Shown here: positions 7,287 to 13,415 of the stretch, piece by piece
Layout: each line of letters starts with the position of its first letter
Position numbering within the stretch: position 1 is the first letter of the stretch
Origin: a virus
DNA: 23,249 bases
Virus record (IMG/VR): IMGVR_UViG_3300005098_000015
Span: 1 to 23,249 of that record
Direction: 5' to 3' (one strand)
Notes under the pieces: generated by a model
Told to the model about the DNA's origin: nothing
Seen by the model: the letters and a program-made list of their open reading frames with translations, nothing else
Database searches by the model: none
Made by a program: the position numbers and the translations under genes

Positions 7287-7588
7287 CTCTTCCTCCAGGG
7301 CACAAGCTTCACCTTGACAAGGCGGAAGCAGACCGGTTTGTCCTCCCATCTTCCGACAGAACCTATTAGACACCACCCAGACCAGAACTTAGTGTCGTCC
7401 TTTCTGGGACACAGGGAAGAGGTAAACAATATTCCCTCCTTGTTGTTCTGGACGGGTTTTATAGGACGCCCCACCAGCCGTATGCCTGTCAGTTCTTGAA
7501 AGCCATGAAAAGCGTCCTTCTTGCCAATCTCCACTATGCACAGCCGGTGGGGGACATTCCTAAAGCCTCCTCCTCTATGTAGCCTCAT
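7283..7588 (-). CDS. Hypothetical basic protein
   Basis: Protein of 101 aa, not recognised. Basic and beta-rich: MRLHRGGGFRNVPHRLCIVE, GIRLVGRPIKPVQNNKEGIL and KPVCFRLVKVKLVPWRKR. Start ATG 7588 has AAGGAGGAACAA directly upstream. It overlaps both neighbours by 4 nt. Confidence 0.65.
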   Translation of the reverse strand: MRLHRGGGFRNVPHRLCIVEIGKKDAFHGFQELTGIRLVGRPIKPVQNNKEGILFTSSLCPRKDDTKFWSGWCLIGSVGRWEDKPVCFRLVKVKLVPWRKR

Positions 7589-7932
7589 TTGTTCCTCCTT
7601 CTAATTTTCTTGGAAGGACTGCCCAGGTCAGCTACTGTCCAGCCCTGGCTCCTGGGATAGAAGGACATCAGTCCCTTTACGATTTCTTCTCCTTCAACTG
7701 ATGCAACCAGAAGATGCCTGCCTGGGCGGGCGATCCCCTCGTATTTCTTCGAGGTTCTACCTGTAGTGACAGTGACGGAGACGTAGGCGCCTCCTCTGGT
7801 GAGGCCGTCGTCTTTCAGCTTGACCTCCCACCAGTCTTTCAGGGATGTGTCTGTTACCTGCCCTTTGAACAGGCGGAAGGCGATCATAAACTTCTTGCCT
7901 CCCGCCACAAAGGATCGCTTCCTAATCAGCAT
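7585..7932 (-). CDS. Hypothetical basic beta-rich protein
   Basis: Protein of 115 aa, not recognised. MLIRKRSFVAGGKKFMIAFR, then DWWEVKLKDDGLTRGGAYVS and VTVTTGRTSKKYEGIARPG suggest a beta barrel; the C-terminus is strongly basic (KKIRRRNK). It overlaps the upstream gene by 11 nt, its ribosome site GGAGGGGTGG lying inside that gene. Confidence 0.65.
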   Translation of the reverse strand: MLIRKRSFVAGGKKFMIAFRLFKGQVTDTSLKDWWEVKLKDDGLTRGGAYVSVTVTTGRTSKKYEGIARPGRHLLVASVEGEEIVKGLMSFYPRSQGWTVADLGSPSKKIRRRNK

Positions 7933-8569
7933 TCCACCCCTCCACTTGCTCCAAGACTGCTTCGTTCAGTTTCTTGGACTGAGCAGCCAACCAGTCGGCA
8001 CAGATATACTCCAGGGCCTGGTTGTCGTCCTCAAACCCAGTCAGCTCTCGTGCCCTCTCCAGGGCCTGGTCCACCACTTCGGCGGCCTCGTTCACCAGCT
8101 TGAACTTGAACGAGACCTTGGTCACCACGGGCTTGGCGGCATATTCGCTGCGGACGCTCCTTACGAATTCCTGAGCCTCTCTGGAGGACATCTCTTTGAC
8201 TCCCTCAATCAACTCTTTGGTCTTATCCTCCGGTAGCTCATCGTTGATGATCAAGGCAGCAATGTCTTTGAACTTGGCCCAGCCCAACTCGGCAATGTCC
8301 TCTTTAGCCAGGCTGTGCTTCACGATAGCCTGACCCATCTTGACCCGATAAAGCCAGGTCCGGTAGTCGATCCCAAGCTCCACCTCGGCGTACTCCCTGG
8401 CGGAGGCGTATCCCCACTCCAGGAACAGCTGCTTTTCGGCAATTTCGTTCGCTACCAAGCTGAAGTCATACCAGGCATCGTTTATCTCGTGGATCAGGTC
8501 CTTGGCCTGCTGGCGGATGTCCATCTTCTTCGTAGTCTTTTTCCTAGTCTTTGCCTTGGTCTTTGCCAT
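7922..8569 (-). CDS. Probable DNA-binding early protein
   Basis: Protein of 215 aa with a very basic Lys/Thr N-terminal tail (MAKTKAKTRKKTTKKMDIRQ), then a helical domain with LVANEIAEKQLFLEWGYASA and REYAEVELGIDYRTWLYRVK, the pattern of phage helix-turn-helix-like proteins (gyaSareYae.elGi...t.y). It is followed by LGWAKFKDIAALI, reminiscent of the helical linker of ParB/KorB-type proteins, and a C-terminal dimer-like helix region. DNA binding is inference; the name of the family is not recalled. Start ATG 8569 follows GGAGGGAAGAG. It lies second in the operon behind promoter 9014-9042. Confidence 0.6.
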   Translation of the reverse strand: MAKTKAKTRKKTTKKMDIRQQAKDLIHEINDAWYDFSLVANEIAEKQLFLEWGYASAREYAEVELGIDYRTWLYRVKMGQAIVKHSLAKEDIAELGWAKFKDIAALIINDELPEDKTKELIEGVKEMSSREAQEFVRSVRSEYAAKPVVTKVSFKFKLVNEAAEVVDQALERARELTGFEDDNQALEYICADWLAAQSKKLNEAVLEQVEGWNAD

Positions 8570-8579
8570 CTCTTCCCTC

Positions 8580-8957
8580 CTATTTCTTGGAGACTCTGAT
8601 CCGAATCTCCTTGGTCACAGTAGACAGCTTGTCGAGCTTCTCGGGGAGAACAAACTGCTTGATGTTGGAAGTGATCTTCACTACTTGGGCGAGCTTGGTC
8701 TTGGGAAGCATCTTGACGATAGCCTCGGTGTCGTACTCTACACGAGAGGACTCGTGGACGGTGACGGAATACTTCTCTCCCTCTGCCTTCTCTCCGACGG
8801 GGACCAGCTCCAGGATCTCTTCCTTCAGGGTCTTTTCTTTCTCCTGGAGAGTCTTGATCTCTTCCCTCAGCTTACCGAATTCATCGGCGAGCTGAGGAAG
8901 CCTCTGCCTTGCCTGAAGAGCACGCCTCTCCTTGGCCGTCAGCCTGGCCTTCGCCAT
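8580..8957 (-). CDS. Hypothetical coiled-coil protein, first gene of the left operon
   Basis: Protein of 125 aa. Basic helix MAKARLTAKERRALQARQRL, then a long coiled coil (DEFGKLREEIKTLQEKEKTL, KEEILELV) and a beta-rich C-terminal part (KYSVTVHESSRVEYDTEAIV, VTKEIRIRVSKK). The layout resembles Gp157/Gam-like phage recombination accessory proteins, but no diagnostic motif is visible. Start ATG 8957 follows AAGGAGGTGGCTC. It is the first gene downstream of promoter P2, about 50 nt from the predicted transcription start. Confidence 0.65.
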   Translation of the reverse strand: MAKARLTAKERRALQARQRLPQLADEFGKLREEIKTLQEKEKTLKEEILELVPVGEKAEGEKYSVTVHESSRVEYDTEAIVKMLPKTKLAQVVKITSNIKQFVLPEKLDKLSTVTKEIRIRVSKK

Positions 8958-9013
8958 GAGCCACCTCCTTATTATATTCCCCTCCGGGACCCAAGGCCCC
9001 TCGGGGTGCTCGC

Positions 9014-9042
9014 TTTATATCATACTAAGTTTATTTTGTCAA
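9014..9042 (-). promoter_or_regulatory. Sigma70-type promoter P2 (minus) for the early operon
   Basis: Minus-strand TTGACA (9042-9037), 17-bp AT-rich spacer, TATAAA (9019-9014). It drives the long leftward operon from 8957. The palindrome 9053-9068 lies 10 bp upstream of the -35. This is the best sigma70 match in the window. Confidence 0.85.
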
Positions 9043-9052
9043 GAGGGGAAAA

Positions 9053-9068
9053 GTGAAATCGATTTCAC
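9053..9068. promoter_or_regulatory. Cre-like palindrome, copy 3 (perfect)
   Basis: GTGAAATCGATTTCAC overlapping the stop codon of the small terminase gene (TGA at 9067-9065), 10 bp upstream of the -35 of P2. Confidence 0.75.
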
Positions 9069-9568
9069 TCGCCTGAATCCACTACCACGGCGGGGGTTTT
9101 CTCTTCTTCGAGGCCGGCCACTTGGAAGACCACGACCTTCTGGCCGTCGGAGGTGTCCTTCATCAGGCCGGAAATCTTGGCGAGGGTGGTGATGGCGTTG
9201 ATTTTATCGGAGGGCTTCACCTTGTCCTTCTCGATGAGGTCTTTGAGCTTCATCACGATGTAGTCCCGGGTGACCTCTCGGCGTTCTCTCTCTTGGCTCT
9301 TGAGGTTCTCAAGATACAGCTTAACATCTGGGCGGGAGAGGAGCCTCCTTAGAGTCCTCATCAGCATCGGGTTGCCTTTCTTGTTAGAATATCCGGCGAC
9401 CCTGGCGGCGTGCATCACCCTACCGGTGCGGGCATACTCTTCACAAAATATCTTCTGCTTCTCGGTAAGCGTCTCACCCCAATAGCACCGCTCACGAAAA
9501 AGGGGGTCACGCTCGATACGCTCCAGCATCATCTGGTAGCCTTTAGAAAGGACCGGCTTGTCTGACAT
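9065..9568 (-). CDS. terS: Terminase small subunit
   Basis: 167-aa DNA-packaging recognition subunit, which would bind the pac/cos site and regulate the large terminase. Residues about 33-80 hold the Terminase_2/XtmA signature: LTEKQKIFCEEYARTGRVMH, AARVAGYSNKKG and LLSRPDVKLYLENL, followed by a helical oligomerisation segment and an acidic tail. Start placed at ATG 9568: it has AGGAGGAGCCAG upstream and lies about 13 nt after the predicted transcription start, whereas ATG 9589 falls within the -10 box. Oddly it sits about 6.7 kb from the large subunit gene (16289-17710), separated by a block of plus-strand genes and the Ro60 gene, and is transcribed alone. Confidence 0.8.
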   Translation of the reverse strand: MSDKPVLSKGYQMMLERIERDPLFRERCYWGETLTEKQKIFCEEYARTGRVMHAARVAGYSNKKGNPMLMRTLRRLLSRPDVKLYLENLKSQERERREVTRDYIVMKLKDLIEKDKVKPSDKINAITTLAKISGLMKDTSDGQKVVVFQVAGLEEEKTPAVVVDSGE

Positions 9569-9587
9569 CTGGCTCCTCCTGGCTTCC

Positions 9588-9616
9588 ATTTTAAGAAGAT
9601 AATAATCTCAGGTCAA
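9588..9616 (-). promoter_or_regulatory. Sigma70-type promoter for terS (minus)
   Basis: Minus-strand TTGACC (9616-9611), 17-bp spacer, TAAAAT (9593-9588). Predicted start at about 9581. It is divergent from the plus-strand promoter at 9635-9663. Confidence 0.6.
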
Positions 9617-9634
9617 GAACCATACCGAAACTAT

Positions 9635-9663
9635 TTGGCCCAGGGTACTTACATCGGTATATC
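9635..9663 (+). promoter_or_regulatory. Possible promoter for the first plus-strand block
   Basis: TTGGCC (9635-9640), 17-bp spacer, TATATC (9658-9663). The predicted start, about 9670, falls exactly at the beginning of the conserved GTCGGGG element. The other two copies of that element have -10-like hexamers 6-8 bp upstream but no -35. Confidence 0.4.
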
Positions 9664-9670
9664 TGAGGGC

Positions 9671-9696
9671 GTCGGGGGTCGGCTTAAATTAAAGTC
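9671..9696 (+). promoter_or_regulatory. Conserved GTCGGGG/TAAATTAAA element, copy 1
   Basis: GTCGGGG (9671-9677), GTCGGCT, then TAAATTAAAGTCA. The same arrangement occurs at 11612-11636 and 13390-13415, each ahead of a block of plus-strand genes. Candidate non-sigma70 promoter or 5' leader element. Confidence 0.55.
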
Positions 9697-9720
9697 ACCA
9701 CAAAGTGAGGAGGTGCAATT

Positions 9721-9960
9721 ATGAGATTGAGAAGTATTAAGAAGAACATGACCGAAGTGGTTCTCGGAGATCTGACAATTCTGTTCAGCTATGAAACTCC
9801 TGTCGCTTGTCATATTCAGGGAAAAGGGTATTTCAGGACGTCCAAGAGGTGGAGCGCTACGACTACACGGCATATCAACCAGTGGCTTGATGGGGCAGAG
9901 GCTGAGGAAAGGCCCCAAAAGTTCTTTGACAATCTGCTACAGAGCGAGGGGGTGAAGTGA
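9721..9960 (+). CDS. Small conserved phage-type protein
   Basis: 79-aa protein, MRLRSIKKNMTEVVLGDLTI, LFSYETPVACHIQGKGYFRT and SKRWSATTTRHINQWLDG. The core (TEV.lG...ilFSY.TPVa......g.yrT...wS.TTsrHIn.WL) is a recurrent short domain in phage and environmental sequences; its function is unknown. Start ATG 9721 follows GTGAGGAGGTGCAATT. First gene of the plus-strand block downstream of element copy 1; its stop overlaps the next ATG as TGATG. Confidence 0.75.
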   Translation: MRLRSIKKNMTEVVLGDLTILFSYETPVACHIQGKGYFRTSKRWSATTTRHINQWLDGAEAEERPQKFFDNLLQSEGVK

Positions 9961-10253
9961 TGGGATATAGTTGCACAAAAGACGCAGCGGAGAAATTGCA
10001 GGCCATCATGGCCAAGCTGGAGGAGGAGGGCCTAATTGCCTACCACAATGGAAGGCCGATAGCCAATACCTGGAGGAGAGGGCAGGATACTCTCTTCTAT
10101 GAGATTGGCAGAGAGAACCTGGACGGAGCAATTACTGGCAGTGTCTGGTCCATGTCTGGCAGGAGGATTGGTTCCTTCAGGATCGAACCGGATGGATCAG
10201 TTACAAGGTTTCCTGGAATGCCTAAGAAAATCCTTGAGGAGGTGCAGAGATGA
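9960..10253 (+). CDS. Hypothetical protein
   Basis: 97-aa protein from ATG 9960 (a GTG one codon earlier is possible; GAGGGGG lies 8 nt before the ATG). MGYSCTKDAAEKLQAIMAKL, EEEGLIAYHNGRPIANTWRR and GSFRIEPDGSVTRFPGMPKK: a helical N-terminus followed by a beta-rich region. Not recognised. Coupled to both neighbours by short overlaps. Confidence 0.65.
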   Translation: MGYSCTKDAAEKLQAIMAKLEEEGLIAYHNGRPIANTWRRGQDTLFYEIGRENLDGAITGSVWSMSGRRIGSFRIEPDGSVTRFPGMPKKILEEVQR

Positions 10254-10441
10254 GGAAGGGAGAGTGGATCAAGGTCCTGGTTAATTATCCCAGAAACCCC
10301 AAGCTCAATGGAGTATGGGAGGGCAGGGTGAAGGAAGTTGGCTGCTATTCTTCAGGCTTTGCCTTCTTCAAGCTGGAAGGCATACCTTATGCTTTCCCAA
10401 ATTCGTCCAGGTATAGACAAATAATTGAGAGGAGGAGATGA
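10250..10441 (+). CDS. Hypothetical small basic protein
   Basis: 63 aa, MRKGEWIKVLVNYPRNPKLN, GVWEGRVKEVGCYSSGFAFF and KLEGIPYAFPNSSRYRQIIE: a small all-beta, SH3-like pattern with basic ends. Not recognised. Its ATG overlaps the previous stop by 4 nt and follows GAGGAGGTGCAGAG. Confidence 0.6.
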   Translation: MRKGEWIKVLVNYPRNPKLNGVWEGRVKEVGCYSSGFAFFKLEGIPYAFPNSSRYRQIIERRR

Positions 10442-10444
10442 GCA

Positions 10445-10828
10445 ATGAAGCTGCCGAAGGTAATCACTCATAAGAACCTGCCAGAGGTCGAAGAGGCAAT
10501 CCGGGCAGACATTGATGCGGTTTCAGACCCCGATCACTGGGCGCAGCAACCCGTTTATCTTGAATTCCCAGCGGGGGAGATTGCGGAAGACTGGCTGAAG
10601 ACCTTAGCGCTAGTCGGGATGGGGAAGAACTACGAATGTCTGCCGCTCACTGGCAAAGAAGGGTTTAGAGCCCAGGGGCTGGAGGGCAAGATTAGGGTCC
10701 GAAAGCCCCTGATCAACGCTGTTTATAACCTGAGAGACTTGCTGCCCAGATATAGGGGCAGAATAATTACAAGGGAGGGACGAGATGGATGTAATCAAGG
10801 CGATGACAGAAGCAGTGAGCGAGGTTAA
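10445..10828 (+). CDS. Hypothetical protein, 127 aa
   Basis: Not recognised. MKLPKVITHKNLPEVEEAIR, then DHWAQQPVYLEFPAGEIAED and LPLTGKEGFRAQGLEGKIRV. The last 14 codons (REGRDGCNQGDDRSSERG end) overlap the start of the next gene in another frame and look like non-conserved read-on, so the functional protein probably ends near YRGRIIT. Ribosome site GAGGAGATGAGCA before ATG 10445. Confidence 0.6.
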   Translation: MKLPKVITHKNLPEVEEAIRADIDAVSDPDHWAQQPVYLEFPAGEIAEDWLKTLALVGMGKNYECLPLTGKEGFRAQGLEGKIRVRKPLINAVYNLRDLLPRYRGRIITREGRDGCNQGDDRSSERG

Positions 10829-11453
10829 CAAAGAATACAGAGACAGGCTTTACCCAAAACCTGAAGTGAGTATTGAGAACAAGACCAAGCAAGTCCTGTT
10901 CGAGATGTTCACTGAAAACACTGGGGCCCATATTCTGGACTCTGGGGACTATTACGGCAGGGGCTGGGAGAGGGCCAGGAAGAAAGGACTGGAGGGTCTT
11001 GAAAAGGAACCTGTTGTCGCAGCGGAGACTTGGGGGGAAGATGACTTTCTACTCAGTGCTTCGACCTGGCATTACCTTAATCACTACCTTGAAAGGACAG
11101 ACAACTACGAAAACCTGTTAGACAAGATGCTCCAATACCTGATCATTACTGAATACGAGGACCTGGACGGAGAAGGGATAATCCTTCTCCAGCTTCACAA
11201 TGGCTGTGATGTTCGAGGGGGGTATACCAGACCCAGAGTCTTTCAGATAGCAGATGTCTGCGATTTTATCCTGGCTCAGTACGACATCTACGCCGGATGT
11301 AAAAAATGTGAGAAGAGCTGGTGGAGCGATGATGCTGGCCAACACTGGTACAACTACAACACCAGTGAAGAGGATTTCTGCATCTACACCAAAGAGGGAA
11401 GAATCCTCCACAAAGGCTGCGACGGGGAGATAGAATTCTTCCCCAGGTGGTAG
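10785..11453 (+). CDS. Phage protein with NTGAHxLDSG motif
   Basis: 222-aa protein. The motif ENTGAHILDSGDYYGRGWER followed by acidic and aromatic segments (WHYLNHYLERTDNYENLLDK, CDVRGGYTRPRVFQI) recurs in uncharacterised phage proteins; no biochemical role is known to me. The C-terminal part has CKKC and a further Cys pair (FCIYTKEGRILHKGCDG), a possible zinc site. Start ATG 10785 follows GGGAGGGACGAG and overlaps the preceding gene by 44 nt. It is the largest gene of the first plus-strand block. Confidence 0.7.
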   Translation: MDVIKAMTEAVSEVNKEYRDRLYPKPEVSIENKTKQVLFEMFTENTGAHILDSGDYYGRGWERARKKGLEGLEKEPVVAAETWGEDDFLLSASTWHYLNHYLERTDNYENLLDKMLQYLIITEYEDLDGEGIILLQLHNGCDVRGGYTRPRVFQIADVCDFILAQYDIYAGCKKCEKSWWSDDAGQHWYNYNTSEEDFCIYTKEGRILHKGCDGEIEFFPRW

Positions 11454-11457
11454 CAAA

Positions 11458-11628
11458 ATGAGAGTTACAATCATCATCAAAGGCGGGGCCAATCGCTCCG
11501 CCGTCCTCTCTACCATTTTACGGCACCTCTGGTCCATGGCGATGGAGCTGAGGGCCAAAATACTGGTCAAATTCAGTGGGGAGAAGGACTGGCGGGAAAT
11601 AGACTGGCCTCGTCGGGGTTCGGGCTAA
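11458..11628 (+). CDS. Hypothetical 56-aa basic protein
   Basis: MRVTIIIKGGANRSAVLSTI, LRHLWSMAMELRAKILVKFS and GEKDWREIDWPRRGSG: a beta strand, an amphipathic helix and another strand. Start ATG 11458 lies 5 nt after the previous stop with a weak GGTGG site. The stop (11626-11628) lies inside conserved element copy 2, so the end of this gene doubles as that element. Confidence 0.5.
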   Translation: MRVTIIIKGGANRSAVLSTILRHLWSMAMELRAKILVKFSGEKDWREIDWPRRGSG

Positions 11629-11636
11629 ATTAAAAC
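11612..11636 (+). promoter_or_regulatory. Conserved GTCGGGG/TAAATTAAA element, copy 2
   Basis: GTCGGGG (11612-11618), TTCGGGC, then TAAATTAAAAC. A TAGACT hexamer lies 6 bp upstream. It overlaps the stop of the 56-aa gene and precedes the block starting at 11680. Confidence 0.55.
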
Positions 11637-11641
11637 CACAA

Positions 11642-11657
11642 GGCCCCCAAAGGGGCC
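11642..11657 (+). other. GC-rich hairpin in the leader of the 11680 gene
   Basis: GGCCCC-CAAA-GGGGCC, a 6-bp perfect stem with a 4-nt loop, about 10 nt before the ribosome site AAGGAGGTG. It has no U-tract, so it is more likely a mRNA-stabilising or regulatory hairpin than a terminator. Confidence 0.5.
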
Positions 11658-11679
11658 AAAAACCCAAGGAGGTGTAATT

Positions 11680-11958
11680 ATGGCAAAATGGGCGGTAGTA
11701 CATTTGATCCACGTCAATACTCCCCACAGGCATATTCCCAAGTTGGTGGTGGAGGGCGTCCCCAGAACCTATTCCAGCCGGGACGTCAAAGCTTGGCTGG
11801 AAGAGGCTGGGTATGGTTTTGGCGAGTTTGGCATTCCTTGGGCCAACCATTACATCGAGAGGCTCAAGGATTGCCCCCCAGAGGTTCGAGGGGCCTACCG
11901 GCAGGGAGAGGTGGAAACGATTACGTTTGAAGAACTTGAGGAGGTAGATCCGGACTGA
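11680..11958 (+). CDS. Hypothetical protein, 92 aa
   Basis: Not recognised. MAKWAVVHLIHVNTPHRHIP, SSRDVKAWLEEAGYGFGEFG and YIERLKDCPPEVRGAYRQGE, with an acidic C-terminus (TFEELEEVDPD). Start ATG 11680 has an ideal AAGGAGGTGTAATT leader. First gene of the second plus-strand block. Confidence 0.7.
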   Translation: MAKWAVVHLIHVNTPHRHIPKLVVEGVPRTYSSRDVKAWLEEAGYGFGEFGIPWANHYIERLKDCPPEVRGAYRQGEVETITFEELEEVDPD

Positions 11959-11970
11959 GGAGGTGCAGCC

Positions 11971-12153
11971 ATGGCAATGAGTGATCTGCTTTATATCCTT
12001 GAAGAAGAGGAGATCGAACAAGTCAGAGAAGTCGTCCAGTCCCTGCTTGAAGAAGCATACAACAGGGGCTATCAGGATGGATGGCGGGCCAGGGAGGAGA
12101 GAGAACTTGACCAGGCCCTGGTGGAGGATTACGGATGGGAGGAGGTGGCGTGA
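11971..12153 (+). CDS. Hypothetical acidic helical protein
   Basis: 60 aa, MAMSDLLYILEEEEIEQVRE, VVQSLLEEAYNRGYQDGWRA and REERELDQALVEDYGWEEVA; strongly acidic and helical throughout. Ribosome site GAGGAGGTGCAGCC. Its stop overlaps the next ATG as TGATG. Acidic small phage proteins often mimic DNA or inhibit host factors, but nothing specific is visible here. Confidence 0.65.
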   Translation: MAMSDLLYILEEEEIEQVREVVQSLLEEAYNRGYQDGWRAREERELDQALVEDYGWEEVA

Positions 12154-12581
12154 TGGAGAAGAGAATTGAGTTAGCAACTGTGGACGCTGCCAGCATCTAT
12201 GGGAGGACGGTGGATGAGAGGGGAGAGCACAAGGTCTCCATAGAGCTGGACAGGCACAGAGGGAACTACAAGGCCAGGACAATCAATGAAACAGATCCCT
12301 TTCAAGGAGCCACGGTGGAGCTGGGAGACATTGCGGTAATTCTGGTTGGGATCTTTCATGAGGGCCACAAGGGAGTGAAGCTGACCCAGTACAGCGATCG
12401 TGCCAGGGTAGTAATTGGCGGGTGGCAGGTAGAGATATCTGCCCGAGCTACCCCGTCAATTATTGACTTGGGTATCGACCAGCCCGAAGGCAAGATCTGG
12501 GGCAGGCTCAAGTCTGGCAAGACCGAGGCCAACATCTCGATCAGAACCTACTTCAAGCCCGCCGAGGAGGGTGAGCAATGA
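12153..12581 (+). CDS. Hypothetical beta-rich protein, 142 aa
   Basis: Not recognised. Start ATG 12153, with GGGAGGAGGTGG upstream and coupled to the previous stop; the frame is open six codons further but those overlap the neighbour. Beta-rich sequence (KVSIELDRHRGNYKARTINE, ATVELGDIAVILVGIFHEGH, RARVVIGGWQVEISARATPS), repeated Gly turns, no membrane segment or cysteine motif. Confidence 0.65.
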   Translation: MEKRIELATVDAASIYGRTVDERGEHKVSIELDRHRGNYKARTINETDPFQGATVELGDIAVILVGIFHEGHKGVKLTQYSDRARVVIGGWQVEISARATPSIIDLGIDQPEGKIWGRLKSGKTEANISIRTYFKPAEEGEQ

Positions 12582-12778
12582 GGCAGGGAGATAGTTTCCA
12601 AACTGGGGAAAGATGTCCCTATTGCGGGACAAAGCTCTGGTTCGAAGCAGAAGTAGAGTACGAGGACCAGGGCTACGACGGGACCTATTACTGTCCTAGG
12701 TGCGGATTCGAAGAGATCGGGACAGTATCAATACTGGAAGCGGGGGGATGGGTAGAAGAGAAGCCCCTGCCAAGATAA
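12578..12778 (+). CDS. Small zinc-ribbon protein
   Basis: 66 aa, MRQGDSFQTGERCPYCGTKL, WFEAEVEYEDQGYDGTYYCP and RCGFEEIGTVSILEAGGWVE. Two CPxCG knuckles (CPYCG at 13-17, CPRCG at about 39-43) make a classic rubredoxin-like zinc ribbon, a frequent nucleic-acid or protein adaptor in phages. Its ATG overlaps the previous stop by 4 nt. Last gene before the terminator at 12788-12828. Confidence 0.75.
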   Translation: MRQGDSFQTGERCPYCGTKLWFEAEVEYEDQGYDGTYYCPRCGFEEIGTVSILEAGGWVEEKPLPR

Positions 12779-12787
12779 TTACCAGCT

Positions 12788-12828
12788 ATGGCCCCTGCCC
12801 GGGCCGGGTGGGGGCCATTTTATTTTGT
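12788..12828 (+). terminator. Rho-independent terminator
   Basis: Stem ATGGCCCC (12788-12795) with GGGGCCAT (12811-12818), an inner CCCG/CGGG stem, followed by TTTTATTTTG. It closes the second plus-strand block. Confidence 0.85.
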
Positions 12829-12882
12829 CCATTTTAGACAATCTCTGTCTGCCATTAGCTGAGTGAGGAGGAGGTTGTTGTA

Positions 12883-13053
12883 CTGGAAGGGATAAGAAAA
12901 AGAATAGCGGAGATAGGCCAGGTTTTGGACAGTCTGTATACTTACAACAGGGGGGAAGTGCTTCCTTCCCAAGCTTGGACGGACCAGGTGGCTAGGAAGG
13001 AAGCACAACGGGCATGGAAGGAAGCCTGCAAAAGCCTCCTAGAACAGATTTAG
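12883..13053 (+). CDS. Small protein with probable CTG start, between two terminators
   Basis: 56-aa frame: LEGIRKRIAEIGQVLDSLYT, YNRGEVLPSQAWTDQVARKE and AQRAWKEACKSLLEQI, a convincing amphipathic helical protein with a TAG stop 12 nt before the next terminator. No ATG, GTG or TTG lies in frame near its start; a CTG at 12883 sits 8 nt after GAGGAGGAGG, so initiation at CTG is proposed. It is isolated between the terminators at 12788-12828 and 13065-13102, with no clear sigma70 promoter, so transcription may depend on read-through. Function unknown. Confidence 0.5.
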   Translation: MEGIRKRIAEIGQVLDSLYTYNRGEVLPSQAWTDQVARKEAQRAWKEACKSLLEQI

Positions 13054-13064
13054 GGGAATTCTCT

Positions 13065-13102
13065 ACCCCCAGTCCTGCGAGGGGCTGGGGGCTATTTTTT
13101 TG
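13065..13102 (+). terminator. Rho-independent terminator
   Basis: CCCCCAGTCC (13066-13075) pairs with GGGCTGGGGG (about 13082-13091), one G-U pair, loop TGCGAG, followed by a T8 run (13094-13101). It ends the CTG-start gene. Confidence 0.85.
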
Positions 13103-13121
13103 TCTATTCCTGACAATAATT

Positions 13122-13137
13122 GCGAAATCGATTTCAC
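13122..13137. promoter_or_regulatory. Cre-like palindrome, copy 4 (one mismatch)
   Basis: GCGAAATCGATTTCAC, one change from consensus at position 2. It lies 20 nt after a terminator in non-coding DNA, next to the G-rich repeats. Confidence 0.65.
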
Positions 13138-13153
13138 ACCAATTTTATCCCCA

Positions 13154-13360
13154 ATCTCGGCGGGGGGAGGCTACATCCAAACTCCCCTGCTCCAATGTCA
13201 CAAACATACGACCCCATATCCTATCCCAAAGGGTCGGGCGGGGGGTCTCCTAGTCCCTTCAGTCAATCCTCCAGCCAATCGGGCGGGGGGCCATATTATA
13301 GCCAATAGTCTGGCGGGAGTCCTACGGCACAACAAGAACACTCCAAGGGTCGGGCGGGGA
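13154..13360 (+). repeat. G-rich degenerate direct repeats
   Basis: Five related units, often CCAA followed by TCGGGCGGGGGG: CTCGGCGGGGGG (near 13156), GGGTCGGGCGGGGGG (13231), ATCGGGCGGGGGG (13278), GTCTGGCGGGAG (13308) and GGGTCGGGCGGGGAGG (13347). The GTCGGGG of element copy 3 (13390) continues the series. Spacing is irregular (about 30-75 bp). The G-runs could form quadruplexes. Iteron or promoter-cluster roles are inference. Confidence 0.5.
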
Positions 13361-13389
13361 GGCCCCTGCCACCAATAATACTGCCCACG

Positions 13390-13415
13390 GTCGGGGATAG
13401 GCTTATATTAAAGAC
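13390..13415 (+). promoter_or_regulatory. Conserved GTCGGGG/TATATTAAA element, copy 3
   Basis: GTCGGGG (13390-13396), ATAGGCT, then TATATTAAAGACA. A TAATAC hexamer lies 8 bp upstream. It precedes the two-gene block 13461-13972. Confidence 0.55.

Noticed and set aside
6442-7305. Long 287-aa version of the gene ending at 6442
   Set aside because: The part upstream of ATG 6960 overlaps the 6975-7286 gene out of frame and reads as Arg/Gly-rich shadow; a ribosome site precedes 6960.
11518-12282. 254-aa minus-strand open frame opposite plus-strand genes
   Set aside because: Pro/Leu/Ser-rich shadow with no ribosome site; the plus-strand genes have strong ribosome sites and coupled overlaps.
12820-13008. 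62-aa minus-strand open frame
   Set aside because: Opposite to the better-supported CTG-start gene and overlapping a terminator; no ribosome site.
13154-13360. G-rich repeats as a CRISPR array
   Set aside because: Units are degenerate, irregularly spaced and too short; no constant repeat length.
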